This document shows, piece by piece, positions 1 through 14,200 of a stretch of 64,000 bases of DNA. Origin of the DNA: Morella rubra (Eukaryota > Streptophyta > Magnoliopsida > Fagales > Myricaceae); contig CM025854.1 of the NCBI GenBank assembly GCA_003952965.2, positions 28,717,364-28,781,363 of the forward strand, written 5' to 3'. Each line of letters opens with the position of its first letter. Positions within the stretch are counted from its first letter, which is position 1. The notes below the pieces were generated by a model that saw only the letters and a list, made by a program, of their open reading frames with translations, searched no databases and was not told the DNA's origin. A program made the position numbers and the translations under genes.

Positions 1-2587
1 GCACATGATTCACGCAGCTCAAACTCTACGGAAAAGAGAGTGCCGATGAGAACCAAATAAAAGATTAGTTATATCACGTCTGTTCCAAACTCGTAGCAGT
101 GACCTTCGTTATCTCTTAATCCAAAAGGTACTTCTTTTCAGAAAGGCCTTTGTCATCTTGTCTCTTGCTTCCGCAAATGTTTTCGAATGGGGGTAAGTCA
201 TCTTGCAGAGTTGCTCAAATTTGAAGTGCCTTGTAAGTGTTTGATAGAATATCTTTCTACAATCTCTTACCTTTTCTGCTTAGATTCAAAACAGATAACG
301 TAGGTTAAACAAGATGTTCAATTTTCAACGTGAAAAACAAAAGGATTAATTATTGAACTAAATGATATTAACTTTTAATAAATTAATCTATAGGGTACAA
401 TTTTAAATGTCACGATTTATGTAGTTCATTGTTTAGACATACAGGTCTTTTGTTAATTGACTAACTATTTTTAGTAGACGAAAATATCTAAATGTATTGT
501 CACGTTCAAAATTTTGTTAAAATAATTAATTTGTTAAAAATAAATATCATAGAGAATTTAGCGATAATTAGGCCAAAACAAAACAACTCTTGGAGTTTAA
601 TATAATATAAAGAAGGAATTCACATGCAATCCATACACATGTCACACATGCCGGATTGAGATAGCTTGAAATTGAAATGTAAACATGTGCGTGAAATCAG
701 GTAAATCTAGGTAGATAGGGGTATTAATTATGTATTCATGAAGTAATTAAGGAGGAGCAGGAAATGATTTAAATAAAGTGGTTGTGTAAGGGGGAGGGGG
801 GGAAAGAAGGGAGCAAATGGTGCTGCCACTCGATCAGTTCCGTGCAGGGAATGTGCAGAACATGCTGTACATTTCGTGCTGCCTCACTGTCTCTCCTTTG
901 TCACATGCATTCCCTCCCCAAAGCTACATTCCAAGACCCCTCCCCTGCATGTGCTTCCCCATGTGCTCTCTCTCTCTCTCTCTTTGCTCTCTCTATCTCT
1001 TCCAATAAGGCTTTTTCTACCTTGCTGGCCCATATCGCCCTCACATGCACCATTTAGGGAAGTCACAGCCCCCCAGTACAACTAGCCTGCAACCCTCTTT
1101 TTGCGCAATTGACTTACTTGCCCTCTGCCTATCAAATTACTACTATCTAGACTACCCTATAAGCTAAAGGAGAGCATTGTGTTTGCTTGGATCATCCAAA
1201 ATTATCTCTCTCTTCTTTTTTTTTTTTGGCTACGTGTCCCCCTTCTCTATGTTCTGGTTTTTTGGACCATTGGACTCCAACTGGTTTGTACGTAATCAGA
1301 CAGACTCGCGCATGAAATGTTAAACCCAGTTTACAAAATCTTTTATTCGTTTCCGGAATTGTGCATGATTTGAGAGGGTATTGCTGGAAAAAGGAATTTA
1401 AGGTCCCGGATTTCACATGTGCAATCACAGAGGGGCAGGCTTTCTGCCTTCGTGGCTCGCAAGCTGTGCCCTCTCCCTCCCGCTCCATCTTTTCAACTGA
1501 GATCCGAAATTGGTGTCCTCTCAGGCGTCGGACTCCTTACACAATACAGAGAGGTGTCGGTATTTTTTTTGTAGGGGCTTGTTCCACCAAAAATTGGGTC
1601 CTAATTAGAGCAAAACATTGCTCGTGAACTCTATGATCACTAGGTTTCGGATGTCCCATGGGAAGAGGAAAACTATTTAGGACATTAATAACACCGACAA
1701 TGACATTGCTTAAATTTGCATCGTTTTTGTTTTGACTTCTAAGAGGTCAAATTAACAACCAAGAGTACTTATTACTTTCAAGATACAAGTCTCGACTTAG
1801 GTGACATTAGGTTGTAAAAATTCTAAAAAAAATTGTTGGATAGATTGGAGTTTTATTGGTTTTTGTAAAAAGTTGGTGACTTTTTTTAAATATATTTTAT
1901 TGTAAATTAATTTTTATTAGAGTTTGAAAAAAAATGTAGAGATGATTTGATATAATTTTTTAATAAAAAATATTAGAGTTTGGAGAAAAAAATCAAAGAG
2001 AGAATATTTGTTTGAATTTTTTTTTTCAAATATATTATAATTAATGTGAAAAATTATTACTTTTGTATTGAATTTGTTGAGATTTGTAATGTTTGGTTGT
2101 ATTTTTTTTTTTTTACTTTCAAAACATTTTAATAAAAAGGTAAATTTTTTAGAGTGGCCTAACATCACCTTTAGAGCAAAAGAGACATTGTTTAGCAATT
2201 TCTCTTTTTTTCTTTTCATTTTCGTCTTCTTTTTTTTCGCATCAAGTTTTTTTTTAACTAAATGGGAATAAATAATTGTTTCTATGTATGGAACAAATGT
2301 AGAAAAGTAAATGAGATTGAGAACTGTGAAATTCCTTTTTACAGTTTCCAGGTACCTTCCAGAAACTCTTGTTTGGAATATTACCGTAACCCAAAAAGGA
2401 AAAGGAATAGAATTATGGAAACAAAAGTCTCATAACACGCGGAGAAAGCCAAGCCTGGCATTTCCGTAAAACGGGGCAAACCGACTGGCATTTTCTTATT
2501 TCGCTATTACTTATAACCCGAGCCCTGTCCTCCTTAACTTGTGACAATCACCTCTCTCTTTCTCTGTCTCTCAGAATCTCAGATGCA
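1..2587. other. intergenic, AT-rich, no gene recognised
   Basis: No open reading frame here resembles a protein family I know. The stretch is AT-rich, with many homopolymer T and A runs between about 1830 and 2270 and a (CT)n microsatellite near 965-983. The last 200 bases before the HLH gene contain a pyrimidine-rich CTCTCT stretch (about 2550-2577) that fits a plant 5' leader. Short reading frames at 782-1085 and 1192-1627 are low-complexity or overlap on opposite strands, and I do not regard them as genes. Confidence 0.6.
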
Positions 2588-2911
2588 ATGAGCTCAGCAC
2601 CAGATAAGCCCAAAAGCTTCCGGAGAAGAAAGAGAAGAGTAACAAGAAGAACCAGCTCAAGTAGACGGCTCCTAGCACGTTCTCGTAGAGCTCGGAGAAG
2701 CTGCTTCAACAATGGTGGAGGCACGTGCTCCGAGGTATCAGACAAGCTTGAGGCCCTCAAGAGCCTCATCCCTTCCCACTACGGAGAAATAGTAAAACCC
2801 GACCAGCTGTTCCAAGAAACTGCGGACTACATCGTTTTCTTGAGGACCCAGGTCGTGATCTTGCAGAGACTCATTGAGTTATATGGGTCTAGTGGGGAAA
2901 CAACGTTGTAA
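2588..2911 (+). CDS. atypical HLH transcription regulator (PAR1/P1R1/UPBEAT1-like)
   Basis: Single-exon gene of 107 residues. Residues 1-46 are very rich in Arg and Lys, with clusters FRRRKRR at 11-17 and RSRRARR at 31-37. A helix-loop-helix follows: helix 1 at about 47-62 (CSEVSDKLEALKSLIP), loop 63-71, helix 2 at about 72-98 (DQLFQETADYIVFLRTQV). The Glu and spaced Arg of a canonical E-box-binding basic region are absent. The protein therefore probably acts by dimerising with other bHLH factors, as known for PAR1, IBH1 and related plant proteins, although UPBEAT1-type proteins with similar basic tails are reported to bind DNA. The basic tail should direct it to the nucleus. The ATG at 2588 was chosen because an earlier ATG at 2583 reaches a stop two codons later. 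The order relative to the TFIIB-like and RIK genes downstream recalls Arabidopsis At3g29370 (from memory). Confidence 0.85.
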   Translation: MSSAPDKPKSFRRRKRRVTRRTSSSRRLLARSRRARRSCFNNGGGTCSEVSDKLEALKSLIPSHYGEIVKPDQLFQETADYIVFLRTQVVILQRLIELYGSSGETTL

Positions 2912-4278
2912 TGTCGTTAACTTTCAATGCTAAGGAAAAAAGAAAAAAGAACATGAAAATAGAGAGCGTATCTCGGTATTCTTGGATTTTGCATCCTCTG
3001 TTTGGCGGGGGAGAAGGGTGGGGGGATGAGGGGGAGAAGGTGGGGGAAAATAGGGAAGGAAAGTTGGAAACTTTGAAGCAATGGAAACATCTCAGGCTCA
3101 AGTGGTTGTTATCTTCTGAACTCTCAGGAGTCTTGATCTGGGCATCTAAATGTGTTATTTCTTTGTCTCTTTTCCAGCAATTTTTTCTTCTTCTTCTTTT
3201 ATGTAAGTGCTTTAATTTGATTTGGTAGTTAGAATGAGAAGATTGATGAAGAGCTATGATACAGTTGCATTCTTGCATTGACATTTGAAAATTTCGTTGG
3301 AGATTTTCTTCCTTTTGGCTTGGTGAAGCGATCGAAATCGATCTTCTTCTTTTGTCTCTAGGCAAAATGATTCTGCGTTATATTGGTTTATTCATTTGTA
3401 TAATCGACTACAAATTTGTTAGATGGCTCTTTCTTTCCCAGGCAATTTTGTCATTCAATTGTATGTACTGAGATTTGAAGATGTTTCATGATCTCTTTAC
3501 CAAGAGTTTTCACCGCTCTCTTCTTAGGTCGGAAAGAGTTGTTTTGAATCTAAGCCAGAGATTCGGAAGCCAAGCCATGTCAGTGGGACTGTGTGAGCAT
3601 GGGTTGGAGACAGTCATTGAGACTGCAAAAAGGATGGTGCGCACATTCTGATATTTCAGACAAATATCTCAGTGAAATGGATGGCAGCAACCTTATAGTT
3701 CTCCCTAATCTTGTGGCATGCTGTGTTGTGATGATAATGACGAACTTACTCAGCAGTGAAGCGACCCACGTGCAAAAGCCTATTTTTAAGGGTGTTTGCC
3801 TGTGTGGGGGGTGCAAGATTTTCTTCGATCTCCCAACGGACGATCATACCCAGCATGAAGATCCTGTGCCGATTATGTGATTCTGAACCAAGGTTTTTTC
3901 CGTAAATATAATGATGGTAACACTTCAGGGAACATTGTCCCGGAAAAGCTCAACTTTTTAACTGTTAATAAAACAAAATAGGTATGTTTGAAAAAATACG
4001 ACATATATATATATATAATATCAGAATGTGATCAAACTAACCTGTCTTTCTTACTCTCAAACCTTCTCGTATTCTCTCAAACTTTCAAATACTCTCTCTT
4101 TTCTAAATATCTCAATACTTTCTAAAGACCCCAGCGATTTCACCTTGTCTTTAATCTTCACTCTTCTCCCACATGTTAGGAATGTGGTGATTTCACTCTG
4201 TACTTAATCTTCACTCTCCTCCCACGTGTTGAAAATGCGGTAAGACTGGTTATTTTGCTAATAAATGTTACGTTAAAA

Positions 4279-4309
<31 letters not shown>

Positions 4310-6700
4310 TTGCTCGAGACATTTTCACTGTCAACTTAAAGTTCCAAGTTTGAATAACCAAGGGGAATATTTAAGGTTAAAGATAGAGGTCCAATCGTGT
4401 CAGATCGAACCATAGGAAGAAATTTTTTTTAAAAAAATGAATAAAGTAGAATGATAAAGAGCCCTTAAATTAGCACAATAAAGTATTATCATTTAAGCTA
4501 CAAATGCTAGTTATTTGGTTGTAATTTGTTGAAAAATATTCCTAGTTATCGTTCCTAGTTAAAAAACACGAAAAGTTCAGAGCTTCATCCTCACTCTTCC
4601 AAGTTCTTGTTTGTATAATATCCTAATTTCTCTCTAGTGCCATCTATTTCCCAGCCTTTATAGTATCCGCATTAGGACGTCCATGTCACGGTGATGGGCC
4701 GATGGCAGAGTGAACGTCGGTACCAATCGTTCCACATCGTCCAGGTTAAAAGATAGTGGGCTAAGTCTCTTTTGGGTTAACTATTTGGGCTTCTATTCAC
4801 AATTTATTGTACAGAAATGCGTCGTTAAATAAAAAAGGCAAGTCATGGGCCAACTATTTGCACTCTGGCCCAGTTATAGATGAGATATATGGGCGCACCA
4901 CCCAAAGGAAAGGTCCGTTGGCCAGCTGAAGTCCCAGCGCCAGCAGGGACGGAGCTACGGGGGGCCTGGGCACTAGTATGGACCGGACTTTCCTGTCGGA
5001 TCAGATCATTTGAGCCCAGACCATTGAGTTTCAAAAATTCAGTTGTCCGGTTTTAGCTGGACTAGTTTGTGCGTGGACCCATCAACAGAAATATTGGGCT
5101 TCAGTGCAGCCAACAAAACAAAATCTGTACAATAAATCCCATATAAATTAAATTAACAACCCTTACTTCCAAGAAGTCCCATACAATTAACAGTGTCACA
5201 TACTTTCAAGAAATTAATCCTTCTGGGGAGGGAGCAATCCAACTCGAATCTCAAATGATATTATCCAGATTTTATAAATTAAAACTTACCAAAAGGTCTT
5301 TATGAAGTTTTAATTAAAATGCTAACAGATATCTATCAAACTTATGGGCTTTCTCTAGAATGTCACTCTACTCTTGTCATGGGCGAGGATTATTTTCCGA
5401 AAGGAAGAACCAGAGCTTGCACAGTATTAACACCAGCTTTTGTCTTTGCTGATAGACCTTTTTGTCAAAAGCTTCACCCAAAAAAGCACGTGGTCTTGCC
5501 ACCCCAACCCCCCAATCTCTATCACTCTGTGCAGACTCCAGTCAACTTTTCGTTATAGTTTTAATATTTGCAGCACGTGTCAGCTCGTTGGGCTATATTA
5601 ATGCCAGATCTTCTGCTCTGCATGAAATATATATATTTAATTCACCTGAGGGCATAACGTAATATTTTATATTTACAAAAAGGGTAAGAATATCAGCACT
5701 CACCACGAAAAAGAAAGAGCTAAACTACTCGAAACCTTCTTCTGTTGTATATAATATTCTTAAACTGGATTTCAATCTCTTTTCAAATTGGGTGTCAACT
5801 TTCATGCAGGTATGCATTTTATTTTTAGATAAGGAGAAAAATTCAAATACCCATTTACGTGTATCGAGTTTAAACAGATCTAATCTAATATCAACGTGAA
5901 TTAAGTTGCAAGTGTTGGTTTGAACTCCTAAATATGTATTTAACCAATACTCTTATGAGTCTTCCAATGTCAATTGAGCTACCATTACAAATTTGAATTT
6001 ATTTAGACACTAAGGCTCATTTTTATCTGGAATTCGTGTAACTTGAAAACTATATTTTGAGCTGAATTTAATGGACCATGATCCGTGAGTTCACAAGCAG
6101 AGTTTGGGCCATCAGACTCTAAACTTGCACCTAATGGGTTCTCTCTCAGCTGTTAGGAGAAGATCAATATTCACTTCATATTTCCAGGAAAAACACTGCA
6201 CATTTTCAATGGGCCTGAAACGTTACCGGGGTAATTGGGCTCGTAATCAAGTAAGGCCGACAATTCTAACAACCCTAGAGATTTATTATAGTTAATTTCT
6301 ACCAAACCCCATAGTTTATCTCTAACTTGATTTGCGTAAACTGGCGGCGGGAAAATAAAGGCACATTAATAAAGTGGGAAATTCCAAGCATACGGAAATT
6401 AGCTGCCCAAGAAACAAAGCTGAGATACAGAAGTGACCGCAAAATAAAGTGCACCATACCCACGCGTGTCAAAAAGCGCGTGGTATCATCCGCATACCCC
6501 ATTCCGCTTTTCCTCTTCAACCTCCGGGTATCGATACCACAACAACTAAAGCGTACGTTCTCCTCATCCTCATCGTTCCTTTGCTAAATATCTTACTCCA
6601 ACGGCTGAGATCCGTTAGTTACATGCACCTGCGGAACACAACAATATACCTCACCAAAAGTTCGGCTTCGGACATTCGAGCCTTACACTGAACCTGAGGC
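2912..6700. other. intergenic, no gene recognised
   Basis: About 3.8 kb without a recognisable gene. The first few hundred bases are probably the HLH 3' UTR. (TA)n microsatellites occur near 4003-4017 and 4284-4309. The frame at 3593-3880 has no ATG start and matches nothing I know. A GC-rich patch at about 4925-4975 (GGGACGGAGCTACGGGGGGC and following bases) resembles conserved termini of dispersed plant repeats, but I cannot assign a family. The remainder is AT-rich. Confidence 0.5.
4284..4309. repeat. (TA)n microsatellite
   Basis: Uninterrupted alternating AT dinucleotides in intergenic DNA. This is likely a polymorphic simple repeat, and no function is implied. Confidence 0.9.
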
Positions 6701-6719
6701 ACGGGAACGAACCTAGAGC

Positions 6720-8281
6720 GACGTTTGTTTCGTTGTTGAAAAATGGAGTAAATTTTTTTCCCGTCACTGTTTCGATCGCTTTATCTTCGGCTTTGGTACG
6801 AAAATCCAAACTTTCTCACTCTTCTGCAAGTCTTAGAGAGGGACACAGAGAGAGAGAGAAAGAGAGGGAGAGCTCAAGGAGGTAGTCATTTTCGTCAACG
6901 TTTGGAGCTTCAGCACTGCAAATTGAGCTCAACTACACCACGGTGTTGATCAGCAACTGAAAAGGACCTTTTAGCAAACGACGCCGCAAGTTCACGCCGT
7001 TGAACAGCCCTAATTCTCTTAGCTCAGATCACACTCTGAGCTCCGAGTGCACCTCCTGCACTTCCTCTACCTTCGGCGGCCTTTCAGCAATTTTACTTCC
7101 CAGCTTGTCTGTTGCTCAGCTGGTGTGAAAAAGAGTAATTAACTTCTTAATTTCGTGTTTTTGTTTTTGCGTTGAATTTTTCTTGAATTAGCTTCGGAAT
7201 GTTTATGCATGGTTAATTTATCTGTGTTACGTCAAGAATTGAGGTCTCAGTGTCTCTTTGGTTGAGAAAAAGTGGGAGTTCTTTTAGGGTTTTGAGGTAA
7301 AGGGTTTCGCTTTTTATTTTACTCCGATTTTGTTGTGTTTGCTTGGCTAATAGTCTCTTAAGTATAAAAGATATTACTTTACTGCAATTTATGTTGTTGT
7401 TGATATGTTAGCTTGGCCTCAGGCTACTAAATTTCCGTCTTGGTGATGCTTATGTTTTCCTTAGATGTTTTCTTTTCATTACCTATCTGTCTGCAGTCTG
7501 CGGGGTACTTTTTGTCACTTTGTACTTGCTTGTGAAAGTATGGTAAGATTTATGAGTGACTAGGATATCGTTGCTGGTTACTGGGTGTGGAATGGAACAA
7601 GTTAAGAACATAAATTTGAATAATATACTGCCCGTTGCTCACTAATGAGTTGACTCTGACTCTAAGAAGTTGTCGAGAAAGTGAAGGAAATTTGAAGTCA
7701 TTCTTTTTTTTTTTCCCTAGATTACTTGTTGGACTTGCATGGAAATTTTGAATCTGTTGATGTCCAAGACAGTTGGCTGACATTTAGAGCATGGCGTCCA
7801 AAATGTGTTGTATCCATCTTGTGTGCTTAAAGAGTGGAAGAAAACTTGGTTTAGAATGTGATAGGACGTCTGGTATTGTTGTAATGTGATACTTGCTTCT
7901 TCAGGCATCGTTTAGTTCTATATATGTCACTTTTGTGCTTTTAAATAAATAAAAAATAAATTCTCTATAAATCTTCTCTGTTTGGAGCAGGTAAAAATAT
8001 CCTAATAGTTCTTTCAGCTATTATCTGGCATCACTATTTGTCTCTCATTTTTAAATTGCAACATTATTGTGCAGGGGAATATTTTGACGGATGCAGGAAT
8101 ATATTCAATTTGAATTGTCGTTCTGGAGTTAACATGTGATAGTACTTTTTGAATTAAGTCTATCATGCGTGCTCTTGTAACTGGTGTTATGGGGTGGCTT
8201 GATACATGATGGTGTTATGTAAGAGTACAATCACTTTCCAAAAGAAGAAGTAGCGCAATAATTTTGGTTGCTCGTTTTTTA
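6720..8281 (+). promoter_or_regulatory. probable 5' leader and leader intron of the 8282-15188 gene
   Basis: Before the start codon there is a GA/CT-rich stretch (about 6840-6875) followed by a C-rich segment to about 7130 that looks like a transcribed plant leader. A T-rich, AT-rich stretch follows with the look of an intron. It ends in a good acceptor, TTGTGCAG, at 8067-8074. If exon sequence resumes at 8075, the leader contains short upstream ORFs, for example ATG at 8091 and ATG at 8165 (14 codons), which could dampen translation. The donor near 7122 is a guess. The exon-intron layout is inferred only from base composition and splice-like signals. Confidence 0.4.
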
Positions 8282-11200
8282 ATGCCTGGTAACGAAGTTG
8301 AAGATAGGACCCATAACTTATACAGGCAAGATAATTCTTCACAAGGCCAGCATCAATTTCAAGCTGTGGAGGACACTTGGCCAGTTGTTAACTACAATCA
8401 GTGGGTTGGGGCACAGTGGAAGACTGGAGCGGCTCTGAGTTTCAATCTCAAAGACTGCAACGTGCAACAATTAGGTATCAGTAGTTTCCATTATTTGTGA
8501 TATACCTCATCGCTAGGTTTTCTTTGTATTCTGTTTTGTGAAATAGTGGCAGTGAAAACATTTTCTCCCGACACTTGGGTTGAATTTCATTTACAGTACA
8601 GCCAATTCATGATCTTTAAAATACAAACTGTATTTCCTTGGTTTTTTTAGATTCTGTCAAAGGACATGGTGGTGAATCTCTCTGTGTGTTTTCCAATCAA
8701 AACTATGGGCAACTGACTCCGAGATCAGAGTTTTCTGACATTTTCTCGAAAAACCAACATCAGAATTCAAATGGAGATATGCTCGGACGACAGAAATTCC
8801 AGGCAAGGCAAAGACAATCACAATTTTTGGGTGAAAATATAGTTTATGATCCATATAATATAACTTCAAGAGGCTTCTCTTTCCTTACATTGCAGCAAGA
8901 AAATGTGTCTGGGGACAGTCCCACCCTGACAACAAATTCAGAAAGGTCAGAGATTACGGAAGCTTCCATTGACTTTGACTTTGTTGGATTGAAGCAGCAG
9001 CTTTTCTGGGGCCAACAGCTAGATACTCCCCAAAGTTCCTTAATGCAGCAGTCTGGCTACAATGATGTGCAGTTGCTGCAGCAGCACATAGTGTTCAAGC
9101 AGCTGCAAGAACTTCAGAGGCAGCAACAACTTCAGCACTTAGGTGATTCAAGGCAACAGAATTCTGCATTGACTAAACAGGCAACAGGGGCTCAGATTTC
9201 ACCTGTTATCAATGGGACGCCTGTTAATGATGCATCGCATATGTTTATGAACTGGATGCAGCGAAGTACATCGCCTGCCGTGCAAGGCATACCTAACAGA
9301 GTTGTGATTTCACAAGATCAAGCTCAGGCTTTGCATCCCTCTGGTCTAGCTTCCCAGCAGCTTGATGTATCCTTATATGGTACGCCTGTTGCAAGTGCAA
9401 AAGGTAGTATGAGTCCATATTCACACCTCCAAGGCGTGTCTCATGATTCTGCAAATTTGTTGACTAAGGTTGGTGTTCAAGCACAGAAGCCTGTTATGCA
9501 GTCATCTGGCTTCAGTAACCCCTTTTTAGGTGATCAGGTTACTGTTTCTTCAGAGCAGGTATCCTTTCCTCAAGAACCTTTCATGTCCAAACAAAGATTT
9601 CAGAGAAACAATGTGTTTGGACTGGTTCCTGTTCAAGGGATGAATAGTGGAGTTATTTCGGGGAACCTCCAGCTGGGGAGTACTTTGCAGAAAAATGCAT
9701 CACTGAGAGAATTTAATGGGAGGCAAGAGCGAGCTGGTTGGCCTGGAACTGTGCAGCAAAAAGATATGCAGATTGGCCCTTCTCAGGGTTTGGTTCCCCT
9801 AGATCCGATGGAAGAGAAGATTTTGTACAACATGGATGATAGCATCTGGGATGCTTCTTTTGGTAGGCGCACTGACATGGCCTCTGGTGGCTTTGGGACT
9901 GCATTGGAACATGTAGATTATTCAAGTGCATTTCCTTCTACTCAAAGTGGAAGCTGGAGTGCTCTTATGCAGTCTGCTGTAGCAGAAGCTTCTAGCAGTG
10001 ATACTGGGCTACAGGAGGAATGGAGTGGTTTGACTTTTCAGAACACTGATCTCTCAACTGACAATCAGCCTTCAAATGTTATGGATAGTGAAAAGCAGCA
10101 ATCAAATTGGGTTGATAACAAAATCATGTGTACCTCCTCCTTAACTTCGAATTCTTTTCCTGTGTTTAACGATTCTAGTGTGAGCTCTAGCTTCCCTGGC
10201 TTTCATCAACCAGGTGTCCAATTCTCAATGGACCAGAGGGATGCAATGCACCATGATGACTCTCATGAATCAATTCATAAGTCTTCCAAAAACATTGGTG
10301 AGTGGTTAGATTGCCACCCTCAACATAAGCAATCCACTGGAGGAAGTCAACTGGTTCAACCACTTATGCATTTGGACTGTGCATGGGCTGGTCAGATTTT
10401 TGAGCACCCTGAAAGTGATGCCCATGAGCAGAGAATATCGTCAGGTAACAATGTAAGCCAGCCATGCAGTGAACTAAAAGGTAGGAACATCATATCCTGA
10501 TCATCTACTTATAGTATTTCTATTTCTGGTGTTCGTACTAATGAAAATTCCGTCAATAATTGTTGGACAGATGATGTTAATGAAGCTATGTACAAGAGAA
10601 GGGTTTCTGATGACTGTCTGTGGGACGCTGATAGTAATTGTGGGGTAAGTTCTTTTTCTAGATCAACTGGAGGATTGGACCAAGTACACTCTGGCACGGA
10701 TAGTACTCTGCCCAACAGAGAAGATTCACAAATCTTTAGTTTTGCTGCCGTACCAAATTCAAGCCCTTCTAAGGCCTGTCGAGAAACCGGTCAACAAGTC
10801 CAGCTTACTAATCAGCTTGATTTCATTAAGCATGTTGATAAACCTAGGAACAAGGAAAATCAGAGCATGGGAAAAAATCGGCATCAGATGAATAATGGTT
10901 CTCATGTTTTGCATAACTATCATGTGGGAGCAGGTGGAACATATGAGATGCAACAGAATTGCTACCAAAAAGACTCTTATGACAACTATTGCTCAAAAGG
11001 ATTGAGTGGCCAGGAGCAACATGTAGGGCAGCTAAAATTCATTGGTAATGTCTCCAGTTGTGCGATGAACTTAGATAAGGTGACTAATAGTTTTCTCTAT
11101 CCATTGATGATACTTCTGTTCATGGTTTCTTTCTTCTCTCTTGATTATGTAATTTGTCTCCTGGTACAGGGTCACTTGCCTGAATTCCAAGTAAACTCAA

Positions 11201-14200
11201 ATCCCTCAGAGATGGCTTCTGGAGGTGATATAGATAAATCTAGCACCTTTCACCAAGCAGTTCATCCTCAGCACATAGACGTTAATGCTCAAACAAGGTA
11301 GTTGGTTATCGAATAATGAATAGAAATGTGGTCACATGTACTATATATCACTCCTACTATATTATTATCTTGCTGATTTGTCACATGACGTGTTAGTGAT
11401 CTAGTTACATAGTGTGCCGGCTTTCAGTTTTCTCTTCTCATTCTATTTTTCCAATTGGTTAGTGGAATTCCATAGGATTAGTCGTTGTTTATTTGAAATT
11501 AAACCCATTATGTAATTTTTCCAGTTATTCTCTGTAGGACTCTAAGACCCATTTTCTGACTTAACCATGGCAGTGAAAATATGCTTGAGCTTCTTCATAA
11601 GGTTGACCAATCAGAGGAGAACAGTAGTTTACCTCTTTTTGGCACTAGAGGCTGTGATTCATTGGTGTCAAAGACAGAAGCTCCTGATGCATCTGTTGCT
11701 CAGTTGTTCCATCAGTCTGCTGCTTCCCAAGGTTTCACTTTGAAATTGGCTCCTCCATCTCAACGCCTGTCCAATATGAACCCTTTCATCTCATCTCAGC
11801 ATTTTCCTGAAGTAGGAAGTAATGTAAGTTCCAGGAAAACGAATTGTGAGTTGGGAGCGGAAGACCAGACCTGGTTAGCTTCCCCTTCTGTTCATTCATT
11901 GCCTCCATCACATGGACCACCTCAAAGATCACATTGGGATAATAAGCTTAGTAGTTTAGGACAGACAAGCATCCCTTCATCAGTATATATTCCTGGAAGC
12001 TGTGCTGGAGCTTTTACATCCAATCCTCCTTATTTAAGAAATAAGCTTCAAATGCAGAACATGTCTGATGCACCTTTAGCAAGTCCATCTTCACTGGCAA
12101 CGTTGCCAGGTACATTTAGCAGATACTCACCTTTAAACCTTGCTCCCTCTGAAGATACTTCGCCACGGGTTTGTGCTGACAGTTCTGGTCAACAATTACA
12201 AGTTTTAGAGGCTAAGCCAGTTTTGCAGCCTCCTATTATGTCAGGCATGCACCAGCAGGGTTCATTTTCAGTAGGACTGCATAATGCATGGACAAATGTA
12301 CCAATTCAGCAACGTCTTGCAGGTGTAGAACCTCACAAGGTTCCCTCTATGGATGCCTCAACAAATAGTGTGGAAACTTCATTGGCTTCCCAGGGTCTAA
12401 ATGATCAAAATTCCCTGAAAATCGGGTATGGATCATCAGAATTCAGCACTTATCCTGTGATTTCACAGGGCTTTGAATATGGGGTAGGTCAGAGAGAGAA
12501 AGAAAGGTCCCAGCTGCAACTACCATTCGAGACAGTTCATGTTTCACAGACTAGTAGTTTGCCTGGGAATATCTCTGATTCAAATGCTTTTGCCTCTGGT
12601 TCATTGTTAGGTCGTTCGCAACACCATGGCCTTGATAGAATACAGCATGAAGACAGCAATGCTCCTGCTTCCTTTCAAAGAAATCTTGGATCCATTGGGC
12701 ATTCTCTGAAAACATCACATGTTTTTCATCCAAACTACCCCACTCTGCCCCAAGTCCAGGCAACAAAGAATGTGGATACTGATCCAAGTAGGAGAGTTTC
12801 GGATGTTCAAGATGTAACTGCTATAGATGGAACGCAGTTAATATATGAACACAATTCTAGGTTCAGAAACCAAATGGATACTGGACTGATGTCAGCACCC
12901 GGGCTGAACTCATTACGGGATTCCAAAATGCAAAGTTTCTTGACAGAAGCAAGAGAAGATTTTGGTATTAAAGCTTTACTACAGCCTGCCGTCCTAGATA
13001 GACCTTCTGAAGAATCTGTCGCATCTGGTCAAAATGATTTCACAGGTCGATCTACTACCAGTAATGTGGTATTTAATCAAGCGGAGCATCCCGAGGTGAA
13101 TTTGCACATGGCACCGTCGTGGTTTAATCGGTACGAGGCTTTGAGAAATGGGCAGATACCACAAAATTATGATGCAAGACTTGTGAGAACTGCTTCAGGA
13201 CAGTTCTCTCTCGGGAAGCCTTCCCAGAATCTGAATATACTTTCTTCTGTGGAACGAGTAGGTTTTGCTGATGCTAGCAAGAGAGGCAGACAATGGCCAA
13301 TCTCAGAAGCCTCCTTGGTAGCTAGTGAACCCTTTTCGATCCCTTATTTGTTGCCTTTGGATGACATTGATCAATGTATGGCTATTGTAAAACCAAAGAA
13401 ACGCAAAACTGCAACATCTGATTTTCTACCATGGCACAAAGAAGTAACACAAGGTTCTCAAAGGGTTCAAAATATCAGGTGCTTGCCATTACAGCCCGTT
13501 GTTTGATTTATTACTCCACTATTTCCGTTTTGTCATTTTTTATCCTTGCAAAACGGAATGAAAGAAAGAACTTATTGCATTTAGCAATTTCCCATATAAC
13601 TCTCGTTTATTGTCTTTTTTTTTTTCTCTGATCATTTTGTAGATGTTAAAGAGTGCATTTGCTTTTGCAGTGTTGCAGAAGATGACTGGGCGCAAGCCAC
13701 GAACCGACTTGCTGAGAAGGTTTGTTCCTGCTGGGATGGTTCATATCTAAAGAGTTTTAATCATTTTTGAATAGTCTCATATCTAGGTATCAACAGTGGT
13801 GGTGGTAATATTATTGTTGTTAATTTTAGGTGGAAGATGAGGCTGAATTGATTGAAGATCGGCATTCAATGCCTCGATCAAAGAGAAGGCTTATGTTGAC
13901 AAGACAGCTTATGCAGCAGCTTCTTTGCCCTCCGCCAATGTCCATTCTCTCAGCGAAGGCTGCTTCAGAATACGACATTCTGGCATACTTTGTCGCTAAG
14001 TTATCATTAGGAGATGCATGCAGCCTGACCTCTTGCACAAGAAATGGTTTGTTGCGTATGTCATTGATCAACAATAACCTGTAAGTATAACTCCTATGGC
14101 ATCTTTTTCAAAGATATGGAAGGTGTTTATAGGAGACAGAGGGAGAGAGAGCGAGGGGGGGGGGGGGGTTAAATGTAGGATGTGTTTGTTCAAAATCCGA

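Noticed and set aside
1917-2271. Overlapping 100-aa (-) and 67-aa (+) frames
   Set aside because: Low-complexity AT-rich translation rich in Phe, Lys and Asn; no start context and no family.
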